Assembly: GCF_900188385.1 (NCBI RefSeq)
Contig: NZ_FZOI01000018.1
Location: 44,846 to 108,845, forward strand
Length of the DNA: 64,000 bases
Direction of reading: 5' to 3'
DNA from: Azospirillum sp. RU38E
GTDB lineage: Bacteria > Pseudomonadota > Alphaproteobacteria > Azospirillales > Azospirillaceae
A program made the translations under genes and the position numbers. Below, in pieces: positions 42,677 to 50,684 of the stretch (positions are counted from its first letter, which is position 1; the number at the start of each line of letters is the position of its first letter). The notes beneath the pieces are model-generated. The model made no database searches, was not told the DNA's origin, and saw nothing but the letters and a program-made list of their open reading frames with translations.

Positions 42677-42828
42677 GAGCCCGGTTCCTACCGAAATCCC
42701 CCCCATCCGGCAAGACGGGTTGCGCGCATGATGGGCCGGTGGGCCACACATGGCGTGACGCCGGCGGCCCCAAAAGGGACCGCCGGCGCCGCTTGACCAC
42801 GGGAGAACAGCATCAGGAGGAGGGATGG

Positions 42829-43338
42829 TTACTGACCGGCGGAACCCGCATTCGGGGTGACCTGCGCCCCGCCACGGCTCAGCGAGACGGTATCGCGGTC
42901 ATACTTATAGCCGTCCAGCCGCTCGACCTGGGCCTGGGTCAGGGTGTTCACCTGGACCTTCTCGTTCCCGGCCAATACCTTGGCATCTTCGAACTTGACG
43001 GCGATATCCTTCTCGCCAATGCCCAGGAAGCCACCGCTGGAGATGATCACCTGCTTGGCACTGCCGCTATTGGCATCCAGGATGACATCCTTCACCTCAC
43101 CCAGCTTCTTGCCATCAGAGCCGATCACCGTGCGCCCCATCAGGGCCTCGGCAGAGGCGCGGGTTCCCCTGACGCCATCCGCCTTCTGGTCATGTTTCGT
43201 GTCGTGACCCATCGGGTCAGTCACGGTGCGATCCGCCGCGGGCGCCGACTCGGTCCCCGTGGCTTGGGCCTGGGCGAAAGCGACACCGGAACAAAGCAGA
43301 GCGACGGCCGAAGCGGCGCCGATAAGTTGCTTGCGCAT
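42829..43338 (-). CDS. Exported PRC-barrel domain protein
   Basis: A 169-residue protein with a signal peptide ([26 protein letters not shown]) and a C-terminal PRC-barrel ([27 protein letters not shown], then [25 protein letters not shown]). PRC-barrels in the periplasm are common in alphaproteobacteria and often stress-linked, with no known enzymatic role. A 46-residue upstream extension of the frame is not supported because the signal peptide begins at 43338. A 9-bp GC stem lies downstream near 42759-42788. Confidence 0.85.
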   Translation of the reverse strand: MRKQLIGAASAVALLCSGVAFAQAQATGTESAPAADRTVTDPMGHDTKHDQKADGVRGTRASAEALMGRTVIGSDGKKLGEVKDVILDANSGSAKQVIISSGGFLGIGEKDIAVKFEDAKVLAGNEKVQVNTLTQAQVERLDGYKYDRDTVSLSRGGAQVTPNAGSAGQ

Positions 43339-43472
43339 GGTCGTATTCCTCTGTCCATTTTTCTCGTGGAACGGCGTCTTCGCCATATCCATGTAGAGAA
43401 CAACGGCAGCGGCGGATAAACGGACTAGGCCTGTATTGTGACCAATAGGGGCCGATTTCAGCCCCTTTCTGG

Positions 43473-46148
43473 TCACAGGCCGCTGGCCGCCCCCTTTAAC
43501 TGGTCAGCGATATGGGCCAGCCGGGCGGAAAGATCGCGGGCGGCATTGGCGCTGCTGACCTCGTTCTGGCGGGAGGAGGAGCGCAGCATGTCGATGGCGC
43601 GCGACAGATCCACCGACAGCCCATCCAGCCGCAGCACCCGCTCGCGCAGGTTCTGTGTCAGTTCCGACACGATGGACAGGTCGGTGCGCTCCCGCTGGCG
43701 GGTTTCGTCCAGCAATCCACGCACGCTGTCGGTGGTGCCATCCAGCCGGTCGCCCAGCCGGTCGATAGAGTCCAGCCGTGCCTTCAGCGCCTCGGCAATG
43801 GCCAGCAGGTCGGCATTTTCCCGCTCACGTCCGGCATTGTCAGAGGCGGCGAGCGCGTGCAGCGCCTCGCTGGCTGCGTGCAGGCCGCCGGTCATGCCCT
43901 CCACCGCCTCAATCCGCTGGCGCAGGTCGGCCACCAGGCCCACGGCGGTTTCCACCGCCGTCTTTTCCCGGTTGTCGGCGCTGGCAATCAGCGCATGGAC
44001 CGCATCGATGGCAGCCCGCAGGCCAGAGGTCAGGTCGACCAAAGCCTGGGGCGTATTATCCTTGTCGCGCTGGGCATCCAGTTCCGCCGTCAGCGCCCTC
44101 AGGTCTTCCACCATGCGTTCCTGTTGGCTGACGGCACGGGTCAGGCCAGTGGCGGCCTGATGGGCCTCCGCCGACAGGGCGCGGGTTTCAGCGCGCAGGT
44201 CGCCCGCCACATCGCGCAGGCGGGCGGTGGCATCGTCCACCCCGCCGGTCAGGCTCTGGGCCAGACGCTGCGCCGTCTCCCCGATCTCCCCCACGCGGCC
44301 GGCAATCTGGGTGGCGCTGCCACGCAGGCGGGTCAGCAGGTCGGCAATGGCCTCGTGCTGGCCCGGCTCCACCCGGCGGCGCTCAAACTCCATTTTCAGA
44401 TCGTCGCTGGTCTTGCGCAGCCCCTCCACGGCGCGGGCCATGGCATCGGCCCGATCGCCGATATCGCCCATCATGTCACCGAAGCGGTTGCGGATATCGG
44501 TGAACTCGTCGGCCAGCGGCTCCATCTTGCGTTCGGCAATCTCCGCCGACAGTTGCAGCGTGGTGCGCGCCTCCTGCATTGATTCCAGGGCACTATCCAG
44601 CCGGGCGCCAATATCGGCGGAGCGATCGTCCAGCAGGTCGGCGGCGCGGGTCATCTGCATCCCAGCATCTTCCAGCCGGGCGCTGGCCTGGCTGGTGGCA
44701 TCATCCAGTCGCATGGTGGCGCTGCCCAAGGCGGCCACCATGGCCTTTTCGCCATCCTCCATGGCCTCGGCCGCGCGCAGCAGGCGGCTGCCCGTCTGGT
44801 CAGCGGTATTGGCCAGCAGATCGCCAGAGGCGCGCAGGATCTTCACCGCCGACAGCAGACTGGCCTGGGTTTCCGCCATGGTCAGCGACAGGGCATGGGC
44901 GGCTTCGCGCGCTTCCCCGCTGGCATGGCGCATATCGCCATCAGTGAAGGACAGGGTGTCCAGCGTCTGGCTCACCGCCTCTTCCGTCCGGCTCAAGGTG
45001 GCGGCCAGGGCATCGGCATGGTTGCGCATCGCCTCGATCACCGCATCCAGCCCGCCGCTGCCGGCATCGGCATCGAACGCCTTCACCTGGGCCACGGCAT
45101 GGGCCAGAATCTCCGTCGCCTGCCGGATTTCGCGATTGCTCTCGCTCACCGTGCGCACGGCGGCGGCGCAAAGCTGGTTCACCTGGCCCAGCGTATCGGT
45201 CAATTGATGCTTGGTATCGCCGACGATGCGGCCGACATCCTGGCCCAGCACGGCCAGGGTACCGCCGGCCCCGCGCAGCCGTGCCGTCAGCGCCTCGAAC
45301 AGGTCGGCATATTCCCCTTCGAATTTCAAGCGCAGGCGGCCATCCTCCGTCGCCACGGAAATATCGGGGATTTCCTGCGCCTGTTTGCGGAAGCCATCCA
45401 GGGCGCGGGCCAGCTGGCCAAACTCATCCCCCCGGTCCTGCCCCCAGATGGGGGATCGCCAGTCGCCGCGCGCCACCTGATCCACCGCATTGGTCAGGTC
45501 GCGCAGGGGGCGTTGCACCCGTACGGCCAGCAGGATCAGGAAGGCCACCAGCACGCCCACCAGGGCCAGTACCGCCGCCACGCCCAGCCACAGGCCGCGC
45601 TGCGCCGTTTCGCCCAGCCGGGTCAATTCCAGCGTCTGCAACCCGCGCCCGCGCGCCTCGATCCGGTCGGACAGGGCAGCATAGCGGGTGGTGAGGATCA
45701 GGGGTGTGGTCTGACCCAGGGCGGTGGGGCCGCCATTGGCGGCATCCAGGCTGCGCCGGGCACTTTCCACCAGCCGCTTCAAGTCCGCCGCCAGTTCCAG
45801 TTCCTGCGGGGTCAGCCGCTTGCCCTGCAACCCGCGCAGGGCCTGATCGGCCGCTTCCAGGCTGGCGCGCATATCGGTGCGGGCATCGGCATTGCCGGTT
45901 TCGGCAAACTGCGCCAGGGCACCCAGATAGCCGCCATAGCCCATGCGGGACTGGAAATCGGCCAGCAGCCGGTTCTTGGCCAGCGCCTCGCCCGGCGTTT
46001 CCAGGGCCGCCGCATCGACAGAAAACTGCGCCAGCTCATACACGGCCCCGGCGGTCAGCCCGCCAACCAGCAGCACGGCACCCAGCGAGATAGCGGTCGC
46101 GGTGCCGCGCAGCGACGATTGCCGCGATCCCCTGCCCCGCTCCATCAT
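43473..46148 (-). CDS. HAMP-domain transmembrane coiled-coil protein lacking an MCP tip
   Basis: An 891-residue membrane sensor-like protein: membrane segment about residues 17-39, a periplasmic helical region to about 185, a second segment about 187-209, and a HAMP domain (RVQRPLRDLTNAVDQVARGDW). The long C-terminal part (about 270-890) is continuous coiled coil with repeated motifs such as LRGAGGTLAVLGQDVG and RLEDAGMQMTRAADLL. The invariant chemoreceptor hairpin ([15 protein letters not shown]) is absent, so it should not couple to CheA in the usual way. It could be a scaffold or a phosphatase/kinase-less sensor. The next gene starts 134 bp downstream. Confidence 0.8.
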   Translation of the reverse strand: MMERGRGSRQSSLRGTATAISLGAVLLVGGLTAGAVYELAQFSVDAAALETPGEALAKNRLLADFQSRMGYGGYLGALAQFAETGNADARTDMRASLEAADQALRGLQGKRLTPQELELAADLKRLVESARRSLDAANGGPTALGQTTPLILTTRYAALSDRIEARGRGLQTLELTRLGETAQRGLWLGVAAVLALVGVLVAFLILLAVRVQRPLRDLTNAVDQVARGDWRSPIWGQDRGDEFGQLARALDGFRKQAQEIPDISVATEDGRLRLKFEGEYADLFEALTARLRGAGGTLAVLGQDVGRIVGDTKHQLTDTLGQVNQLCAAAVRTVSESNREIRQATEILAHAVAQVKAFDADAGSGGLDAVIEAMRNHADALAATLSRTEEAVSQTLDTLSFTDGDMRHASGEAREAAHALSLTMAETQASLLSAVKILRASGDLLANTADQTGSRLLRAAEAMEDGEKAMVAALGSATMRLDDATSQASARLEDAGMQMTRAADLLDDRSADIGARLDSALESMQEARTTLQLSAEIAERKMEPLADEFTDIRNRFGDMMGDIGDRADAMARAVEGLRKTSDDLKMEFERRRVEPGQHEAIADLLTRLRGSATQIAGRVGEIGETAQRLAQSLTGGVDDATARLRDVAGDLRAETRALSAEAHQAATGLTRAVSQQERMVEDLRALTAELDAQRDKDNTPQALVDLTSGLRAAIDAVHALIASADNREKTAVETAVGLVADLRQRIEAVEGMTGGLHAASEALHALAASDNAGRERENADLLAIAEALKARLDSIDRLGDRLDGTTDSVRGLLDETRQRERTDLSIVSELTQNLRERVLRLDGLSVDLSRAIDMLRSSSRQNEVSSANAARDLSARLAHIADQLKGAASGL

Positions 46149-46239
46149 ACCGACCCCCGTGCCCCGGATATTGCGTTGATGGCGCAGAGACTAACCAATT
46201 CTTGTGGCGGGTTCATCCTTTCTTGTGAACAGGTTTGGA

Positions 46240-47073
46240 TCAGGCCGCCGCAAAGGCTGCCCAGGCCGGGGCACGGACCGTCAGCGACGCCTCACCACAG
46301 GTCAACGGGGCCCCTTCACGGATGGCTTCCAGCCGCAGCAGGGCCAGTGCCAGATCGTCCCGGCCGCTGCGAATCTCCCCTACCTCCTGCCCGTCGCGCA
46401 GGACCGGGCTGCCCGGCTCGGGCAATGGGCCGGTGACAGCCACCGGCACCAGCCGCTTTTTCACCAGCCCGCGATATTTGGTGCGCGCGGTCAGTTCCTG
46501 GCCGACATAGCAGCCCTTGTCCCAGGCGACGCCATGCAGCTCATCGAATCCGTTTTCCAGCAGGATGGATTTTTCCACCAGCAGATCGCGGCTGCCATCG
46601 GGCAGGCCCAGGGCAATACGGGCGCGGTCCCATTCGGCAAAATCACCCGGCGCCTTGGTGCCGACGGGCAGCAGCAGGCGGCTGCCCATCTCCGCATGGC
46701 GGGGATCGGCAAAGGCCATTCCCCCCAGTTCTGCCGCATCACCCGGCCCCAGCCGGGCGAACAATGCCAGTTCGGCCGACAGGTCCGTCAGTTCCACCTT
46801 GGACCGCAGCTTGAACATTTTCAGCCGGCGCAGCAGATCATCCTTGCGCGCCGCCTCGCAATCCATCAGCAGCCGGTCGCCCGCATCGATAATGAAAAAC
46901 TCATGCAGGAACTTGCCCTGCGCCGTCAGCAGAGCGGCCCAGATGGCGCGACCGGGCGCCAGCTTGCTGACATCATTGCTGACCAGCCCCTGCAGGAAGG
47001 CGATGCGATCATCGCCACCGACGGCGATGACGGTACGGGCGGGCAAGGCGATCAAGGGGGCGGTGCTGGACAT
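46240..47073 (-). CDS. ygfZ: YgfZ/GcvT-like folate-binding iron-sulfur protein
   Basis: A 277-residue tetrahydrofolate-binding protein that helps maintain certain iron-sulfur enzymes such as MiaB. The diagnostic motif WDKGCYVGQELTARTKYRG, with its essential Cys, is near residue 190, and the N-terminal IAFLQGLVSNDVSKL and LTAQGKFLHEFFI match the family. The ATG at 47073 is used; the frame to 47121 adds non-family residues. It is divergent from the O-antigen ligase-like gene. Confidence 0.92.
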   Translation of the reverse strand: MSSTAPLIALPARTVIAVGGDDRIAFLQGLVSNDVSKLAPGRAIWAALLTAQGKFLHEFFIIDAGDRLLMDCEAARKDDLLRRLKMFKLRSKVELTDLSAELALFARLGPGDAAELGGMAFADPRHAEMGSRLLLPVGTKAPGDFAEWDRARIALGLPDGSRDLLVEKSILLENGFDELHGVAWDKGCYVGQELTARTKYRGLVKKRLVPVAVTGPLPEPGSPVLRDGQEVGEIRSGRDDLALALLRLEAIREGAPLTCGEASLTVRAPAWAAFAAA

Positions 47074-47171
47074 GGGCGGCAAACCGGCAGCGGTTGGAAC
47101 GGATAATGGTTGCCACAGCATATAGTCATGCCACCCCCCTCCCGCCTAGGGCGGATCGCAGGCAGACTCAA

Positions 47172-47214
47172 CCTGGAGCCCCCTGCGTTCAACGAAACGG
47201 GGGGGGGCTCCAGG
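47172..47214. repeat. Long intergenic palindrome
   Basis: Perfect 12-bp arms CCTGGAGCCCCC (47172-47183) and GGGGGCTCCAGG (47203-47214) around a 19-nt loop, between the divergent ygfZ and O-antigen ligase-like genes. It shares GAGCC, TGCGTT and GGCTC with the palindrome at 28681-28720, and may belong to the same repeat family. Confidence 0.6.
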
Positions 47215-47333
47215 GGCGACAAGATGCGCCATGCTTGGTTTCGGCCCCTGGCGCGTTTATGAAGGCGACGTGGCCCTGGTGCCTTGCGGGCCGCATCACA
47301 TTCCTTCCCGTCAAAGGCGATGCGGAACAGACC

Positions 47334-48560
47334 ATGACGCAGCATCCAGGCGCGCCCCAGCCGGCAGGCGCCTTCGGCCCCTTCGGGCTTCTTATCCTGT
47401 TTGTCAGTGTGGTGATGCTGGGGCTGCTGCTGCCCTTGGCAGCCCTGGGGGCGGCCCCCGGCTATCTGATCCTGGCCTTTATCGGCGGGGGCCTGTGGCT
47501 CTGGCGGGAACGGCGTTTGCCGCCCCTGCCCTGGGCGGTGCTGGTGCCGCTGTTCGCCTTCATCCTCTATGGGGCGATCAGCATTTCCTGGTCATTGGCG
47601 CCTAAGGAGGCGCGCAACCTCAGCATCACCTTCCTGTATGAATTGCTGCCCGGCTTTCTGCTGTTTCCAGCTTTGGCCATGCTGCCGGCGGAAACGGCAC
47701 GGCGGATCGCCCGCTGGCTGATCCCGACAGCGCTGGTGGGTATTGCCCTGCTGGCAGTGGAAATCCTGTTTGATCAGCCGATCCAGCGCCTGTTCAGCGA
47801 ACCCAAGCTGCCGGTCGATCTGGTGCGGCCGGTCAACCGCTCGGCCCTGCTGATCGCCTTCATGGCCGGGCCGATGGCGTTGATGCTGTGGCGGCTGGGC
47901 AAGGGCTGGCTGGGGCTGGGCTGGATGGTGGGGGTGCTGCTGCTGGTCGGTGTCAGCACCAGCCAGTCGGCCGCCGCCGCCCTGCTGGCCATGATCCCGC
48001 TGATCCTGCTGGCCTGGCGCTTCCCACGTCTGGTGGCGGGGCTGACGGGGCTGGCCATTGTGGCCGGGCTGGTCTTCTGCGCCTCCATCGCGCAATGGAT
48101 GTTCAATAACGGGCTGGCCCATGCCCATTGGATGCCGGACAGTTTCCAGCATCGCATCATGATCTGGAACTTCGCCGCCGAGCATCTGCCGCAGCGGCCC
48201 TGGCAGGGATTCGGGCTGGACAGTTCGCGTGCCATCCCCGGCGGCAATGATGGTTTCATTGGCACCGAGGGCTGGCGGAAGCTGCCACTGCATCCGCATA
48301 ATTTCTTCATGCAGGTGCGGCTTGAACTGGGCTGGATCGGTGCGGCGTTGACCGGCTGGCTGATGCTGTCCGTGCTGCCGCTGCTGACCCGGCTGCGCGC
48401 CGCCGATACCCGCGCTGTGGCGCTGTCGCTTTATGCAAGCTGCATCTTCGCCCAGTGCTTCGCCTATGGGGCGTGGCAGACCTGGGCGATCTGCGGGATG
48501 CTGTTCGGGTTCTTCCTGATCATGCTGGCCGACCGGATGCCGCAACGTCCGACCGTATAA
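47334..48560 (+). CDS. O-antigen ligase/polymerase-family membrane protein (Wzy_C)
   Basis: A 408-residue inner-membrane protein with about ten hydrophobic spans and the Wzy_C signature region between them (QHRIMIWNFAAEHLPQRPWQGFGL and LPLHPHNFFMQVRLELGWIG), with the functionally important Arg and His in periplasmic loops. Members either ligate O-antigen to lipid A core (WaaL) or polymerise polysaccharides; which applies here is unclear because there are no other LPS genes beside it. The ATG at 47334 precedes the first span directly; upstream frame to 47094 is palindromic DNA. Confidence 0.85.
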   Translation: MTQHPGAPQPAGAFGPFGLLILFVSVVMLGLLLPLAALGAAPGYLILAFIGGGLWLWRERRLPPLPWAVLVPLFAFILYGAISISWSLAPKEARNLSITFLYELLPGFLLFPALAMLPAETARRIARWLIPTALVGIALLAVEILFDQPIQRLFSEPKLPVDLVRPVNRSALLIAFMAGPMALMLWRLGKGWLGLGWMVGVLLLVGVSTSQSAAAALLAMIPLILLAWRFPRLVAGLTGLAIVAGLVFCASIAQWMFNNGLAHAHWMPDSFQHRIMIWNFAAEHLPQRPWQGFGLDSSRAIPGGNDGFIGTEGWRKLPLHPHNFFMQVRLELGWIGAALTGWLMLSVLPLLTRLRAADTRAVALSLYASCIFAQCFAYGAWQTWAICGMLFGFFLIMLADRMPQRPTV

Positions 48561-48567
48561 TTCAGCA

Positions 48568-49572
48568 TCAATCCACACCCAGGCGGCGGGTCAGGCAATC
48601 CGCCCCCGCCGCTTTCAGCGTGGTGCAGAAAGACGCGGCACCCGCCTTGTCAAAGCCGCCCAGCAGCACACGGGTATAGCGACCCTTGCCAGCCACGTCC
48701 GCTTCCCGCAGCAGGGGCGTGCGGCCGGCCAGCAGGTCGGCATGGCGCTTGGTCAGACCGGCCCAATGCTTTTCCGCCTCCCCCCGGCTGGGCAGGGAGC
48801 CCACCTGCACCGCCCAATCCTGGCCGGCGGCGGGTGGCGGGGGCAATGGCGTGGGGCTGTCCGCCACCTCCACGGCTGGCGGTGGCGGCGGCGGCGGCGG
48901 GGCCTCCACCGCGTGAGGGGCTTCCGCTGCTGCCGGTTCCGGCGGTTTTGGCGGTGGCGACACTTCCCGGGCCAGGGGGGTGGTGCTCTGGGGTGGTTTG
49001 GGCCTCTGCCCGGATGCCAGCATGGCATTGGCGGCAGAGGCCTGCTCCGGCGTGGCCTGGGCGGCGATTTCGGCCGCCAGCTTTACAGCAGCCACCAGAT
49101 TCTTCCCCGCCGCCCGCCGCGCCCAGTAAAGCGCGCTGACAATATCCTTCTCCGTCCCCAGCCCGAAATAGAGCAGGGTGGCCAGGTTATTCTGCGCGTG
49201 CATGTCATCAGCCTCCGCCGCCGGGCGCAGCCAGCGCAGGGCCTGTTCATAATCGGCCGGCACATCCTGGCCATAGGCATAGACGGCACCCAAGGCGCTC
49301 ATCGCCGCCACATGCCCGCCCTCGGCGGCGCGGCGCATCAGTTTCAGTGCCGCCTTGGCATCCTTGGGCGCGCCGCGCCCCTGCAACTGCATCTCACCGG
49401 CCAGATAAAGGGCTGTCAGGTCACCCTTGTCGCCGGCTTTGACGAATTCCTTGAAGGCCTGATCGTATTTGCCAGCGGCAAAGGCCGCCCGCCCCTGCGC
49501 CATATCGGCATGGGCGGTGGGAACGGCTGCCAGGGCCAGGATCAGCAGCAGGGGGGCAAGCGGTCGAAGCAT
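48568..49572 (-). CDS. Sel1-repeat protein with C-terminal SPOR domain
   Basis: A 334-residue secreted or periplasmic protein: signal peptide (RPLAPLLLILALAAVPTAHA), Sel1/TPR repeats (about residues 30-165: AALKLMRRAAEGGHVAAMSALGAVYAYG, YEQALRWLRPAAEADDMHAQNNLATLLYFGLG), a Pro-rich linker with runs of prolines, and a SPOR domain (QDWAVQVGSLPSRGEAEKHWAGL to the end). SPOR domains bind denuded septal peptidoglycan, so a cell-division or envelope role is plausible. An upstream GTG at 49581 is the alternative start. Confidence 0.85.
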   Translation of the reverse strand: MLRPLAPLLLILALAAVPTAHADMAQGRAAFAAGKYDQAFKEFVKAGDKGDLTALYLAGEMQLQGRGAPKDAKAALKLMRRAAEGGHVAAMSALGAVYAYGQDVPADYEQALRWLRPAAEADDMHAQNNLATLLYFGLGTEKDIVSALYWARRAAGKNLVAAVKLAAEIAAQATPEQASAANAMLASGQRPKPPQSTTPLAREVSPPPKPPEPAAAEAPHAVEAPPPPPPPPAVEVADSPTPLPPPPAAGQDWAVQVGSLPSRGEAEKHWAGLTKRHADLLAGRTPLLREADVAGKGRYTRVLLGGFDKAGAASFCTTLKAAGADCLTRRLGVD

Positions 49573-49693
49573 AGGCACCAAAGCGAGATGGGGGGATGAT
49601 CTGTATTACCCCACATGGCGATGCTTGACGATGGCGGATAAACGGGCTTCAACGGACACAGAGATTTCATATCCGTTATCAGAGATTGCCCGC

Positions 49694-50041
49694 ATGGCCA
49701 CGCCCAAGAAAAACCCGCTGAACCTGAATGCTTTGCAGTTGAAGACCCTGACCCTGTTCCAAGCCCTGGCGGAGTTTGAGGATATTGCCCGCCCCATCGG
49801 CGATGGCGCGATTGAAGTGCTGGAACTGCCCTTCACCGCCCATGGCAATCATTTCCATCTCGGCCCCTGGCTGGTCTTCGCCCAGGACGCCACCGGCCTG
49901 CGCAACCCGGCCCCCTGGGCGGTGCTGGAGCGCAAGGGCCTGATCGTCGGCAGCTTCCCCGTCAGCGTGGTGGTGACCCGCGCCGGCCTGGATTATGAAA
50001 CCGGGATGCGCCGCCAGATCCTGCAAGGGTCGGATCACTGA
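49694..50041 (+). CDS. Small conserved-looking protein of unknown function
   Basis: A 115-residue soluble protein from the ATG at 49694 (MATPKKNPLNLNALQLKTLTLFQALA). The upstream frame extends to 49469 over a neighbouring gene's antisense and is not used. The middle is beta-rich (ELPFTAHGNHFHLGPWLVFAQDATG) and the end reads SFPVSVVVTRAGLDYETGMRRQIL. It looks like a real, compact domain conserved in related alphaproteobacteria, but I cannot name it. It is divergent from the SPOR gene and converges on the toxin gene. Confidence 0.65.
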   Translation: MATPKKNPLNLNALQLKTLTLFQALAEFEDIARPIGDGAIEVLELPFTAHGNHFHLGPWLVFAQDATGLRNPAPWAVLERKGLIVGSFPVSVVVTRAGLDYETGMRRQILQGSDH

Positions 50042-50088
50042 GGCACAGCGCTGGCGGCGCAGGGGGCAACCACCAGCGCCGCGGTGAC

Positions 50089-50424
50089 TCAAAAGCCAAT
50101 CAAATCATCACTGTCCAACGACAGCCTGCCCGGCATGTTGCCAACTTCGTGAAAGAAGTTGGTCAGAACGGCACCGTCTGGCTTCACGACATATCCAAAC
50201 CAATAAACATGTAATTTAAACCAACGGATACCATACGGCGCAATTTCTTTGTAAACAGAGGGATAGGAGCGGGTCGATGGGTAACGCTCAGGGTCGCTCA
50301 GCAACGACGCGACATCCTCCAGAACCCTCAGCAATTTCAGCAAGGCGGCAACACGGCCTTCCTGTTCATAAAAATCGACAAGGCGGTCAATGCTTTGCCG
50401 CGTTGACCGCGTCATCATTGCCAT
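50089..50424 (-). CDS. RelE/ParE-type toxin of a toxin-antitoxin pair
   Basis: A 111-residue protein resembling the RelE/ParE fold: two N-terminal helices (QSIDRLVDFYEQEGRVAALLKLLRVLEDVASLL) and a beta sheet with KEIAPYGIRWFKLHVYWFGYVVKPDGAVLTNFFHEVGN, the last part matching the typical 'Y-V-DG-V-VL-V-H' strands. It starts 9 bp after the small antitoxin gene stop. Members inhibit translation or gyrase; which applies here cannot be told. Confidence 0.75.
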   Translation of the reverse strand: MAMMTRSTRQSIDRLVDFYEQEGRVAALLKLLRVLEDVASLLSDPERYPSTRSYPSVYKEIAPYGIRWFKLHVYWFGYVVKPDGAVLTNFFHEVGNMPGRLSLDSDDLIGF

Positions 50425-50433
50425 GATGGGCCA

Positions 50434-50616
50434 TTAACCTTTGGCAACTGTCCGCTGCTGCTCGGTGCTCAACCGCGCCCGAAGCTGGTCGATGTAGCTT
50501 TCAAGGCTATCGACATGGCCGTCTGCAACCTCGCGCAGGGCCGTCCGGCAATCCTGATCAAGTCGCGCCTGTTCAGGGTCTTCCGGCACAGATTGTCTTG
50601 AACCATAAAGCGCCAT
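50434..50616 (-). CDS. Probable antitoxin of the RelE/ParE pair
   Basis: A 60-residue acidic protein (MALYGSRQSVPEDPEQARLDQDCRTAL, then VDSLESYIDQLRARL) upstream of and adjacent to the toxin. A GGAGG site lies about 6 nt before the ATG at 50616. It has no recognisable DNA-binding domain in this length, so it may be a toxin-binding part only; the call rests on gene order. Confidence 0.7.
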   Translation of the reverse strand: MALYGSRQSVPEDPEQARLDQDCRTALREVADGHVDSLESYIDQLRARLSTEQQRTVAKG

Positions 50617-50647
50617 CGCATCCTCCGTCTCTCTTAGAGTAGACGTG

Positions 50648-50676
50648 AAGGCCGCCCCCGGCAAGGGGGCGGCCTT
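50648..50676. terminator. Hairpin between ppdK and the toxin-antitoxin pair
   Basis: A perfect 12-bp stem AAGGCCGCCCCC (50648-50659) and GGGGGCGGCCTT (50665-50676), loop of 5, lies just after the ppdK stop. Leftward U-tract is absent, so strength is uncertain. Confidence 0.6.
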
Positions 50677-50684
50677 CTGGTCTT

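Noticed and set aside
43473..46148. Annotation as a standard methyl-accepting chemotaxis protein
   Set aside because: The invariant chemoreceptor hairpin tip is missing, so the generic name would mislead.
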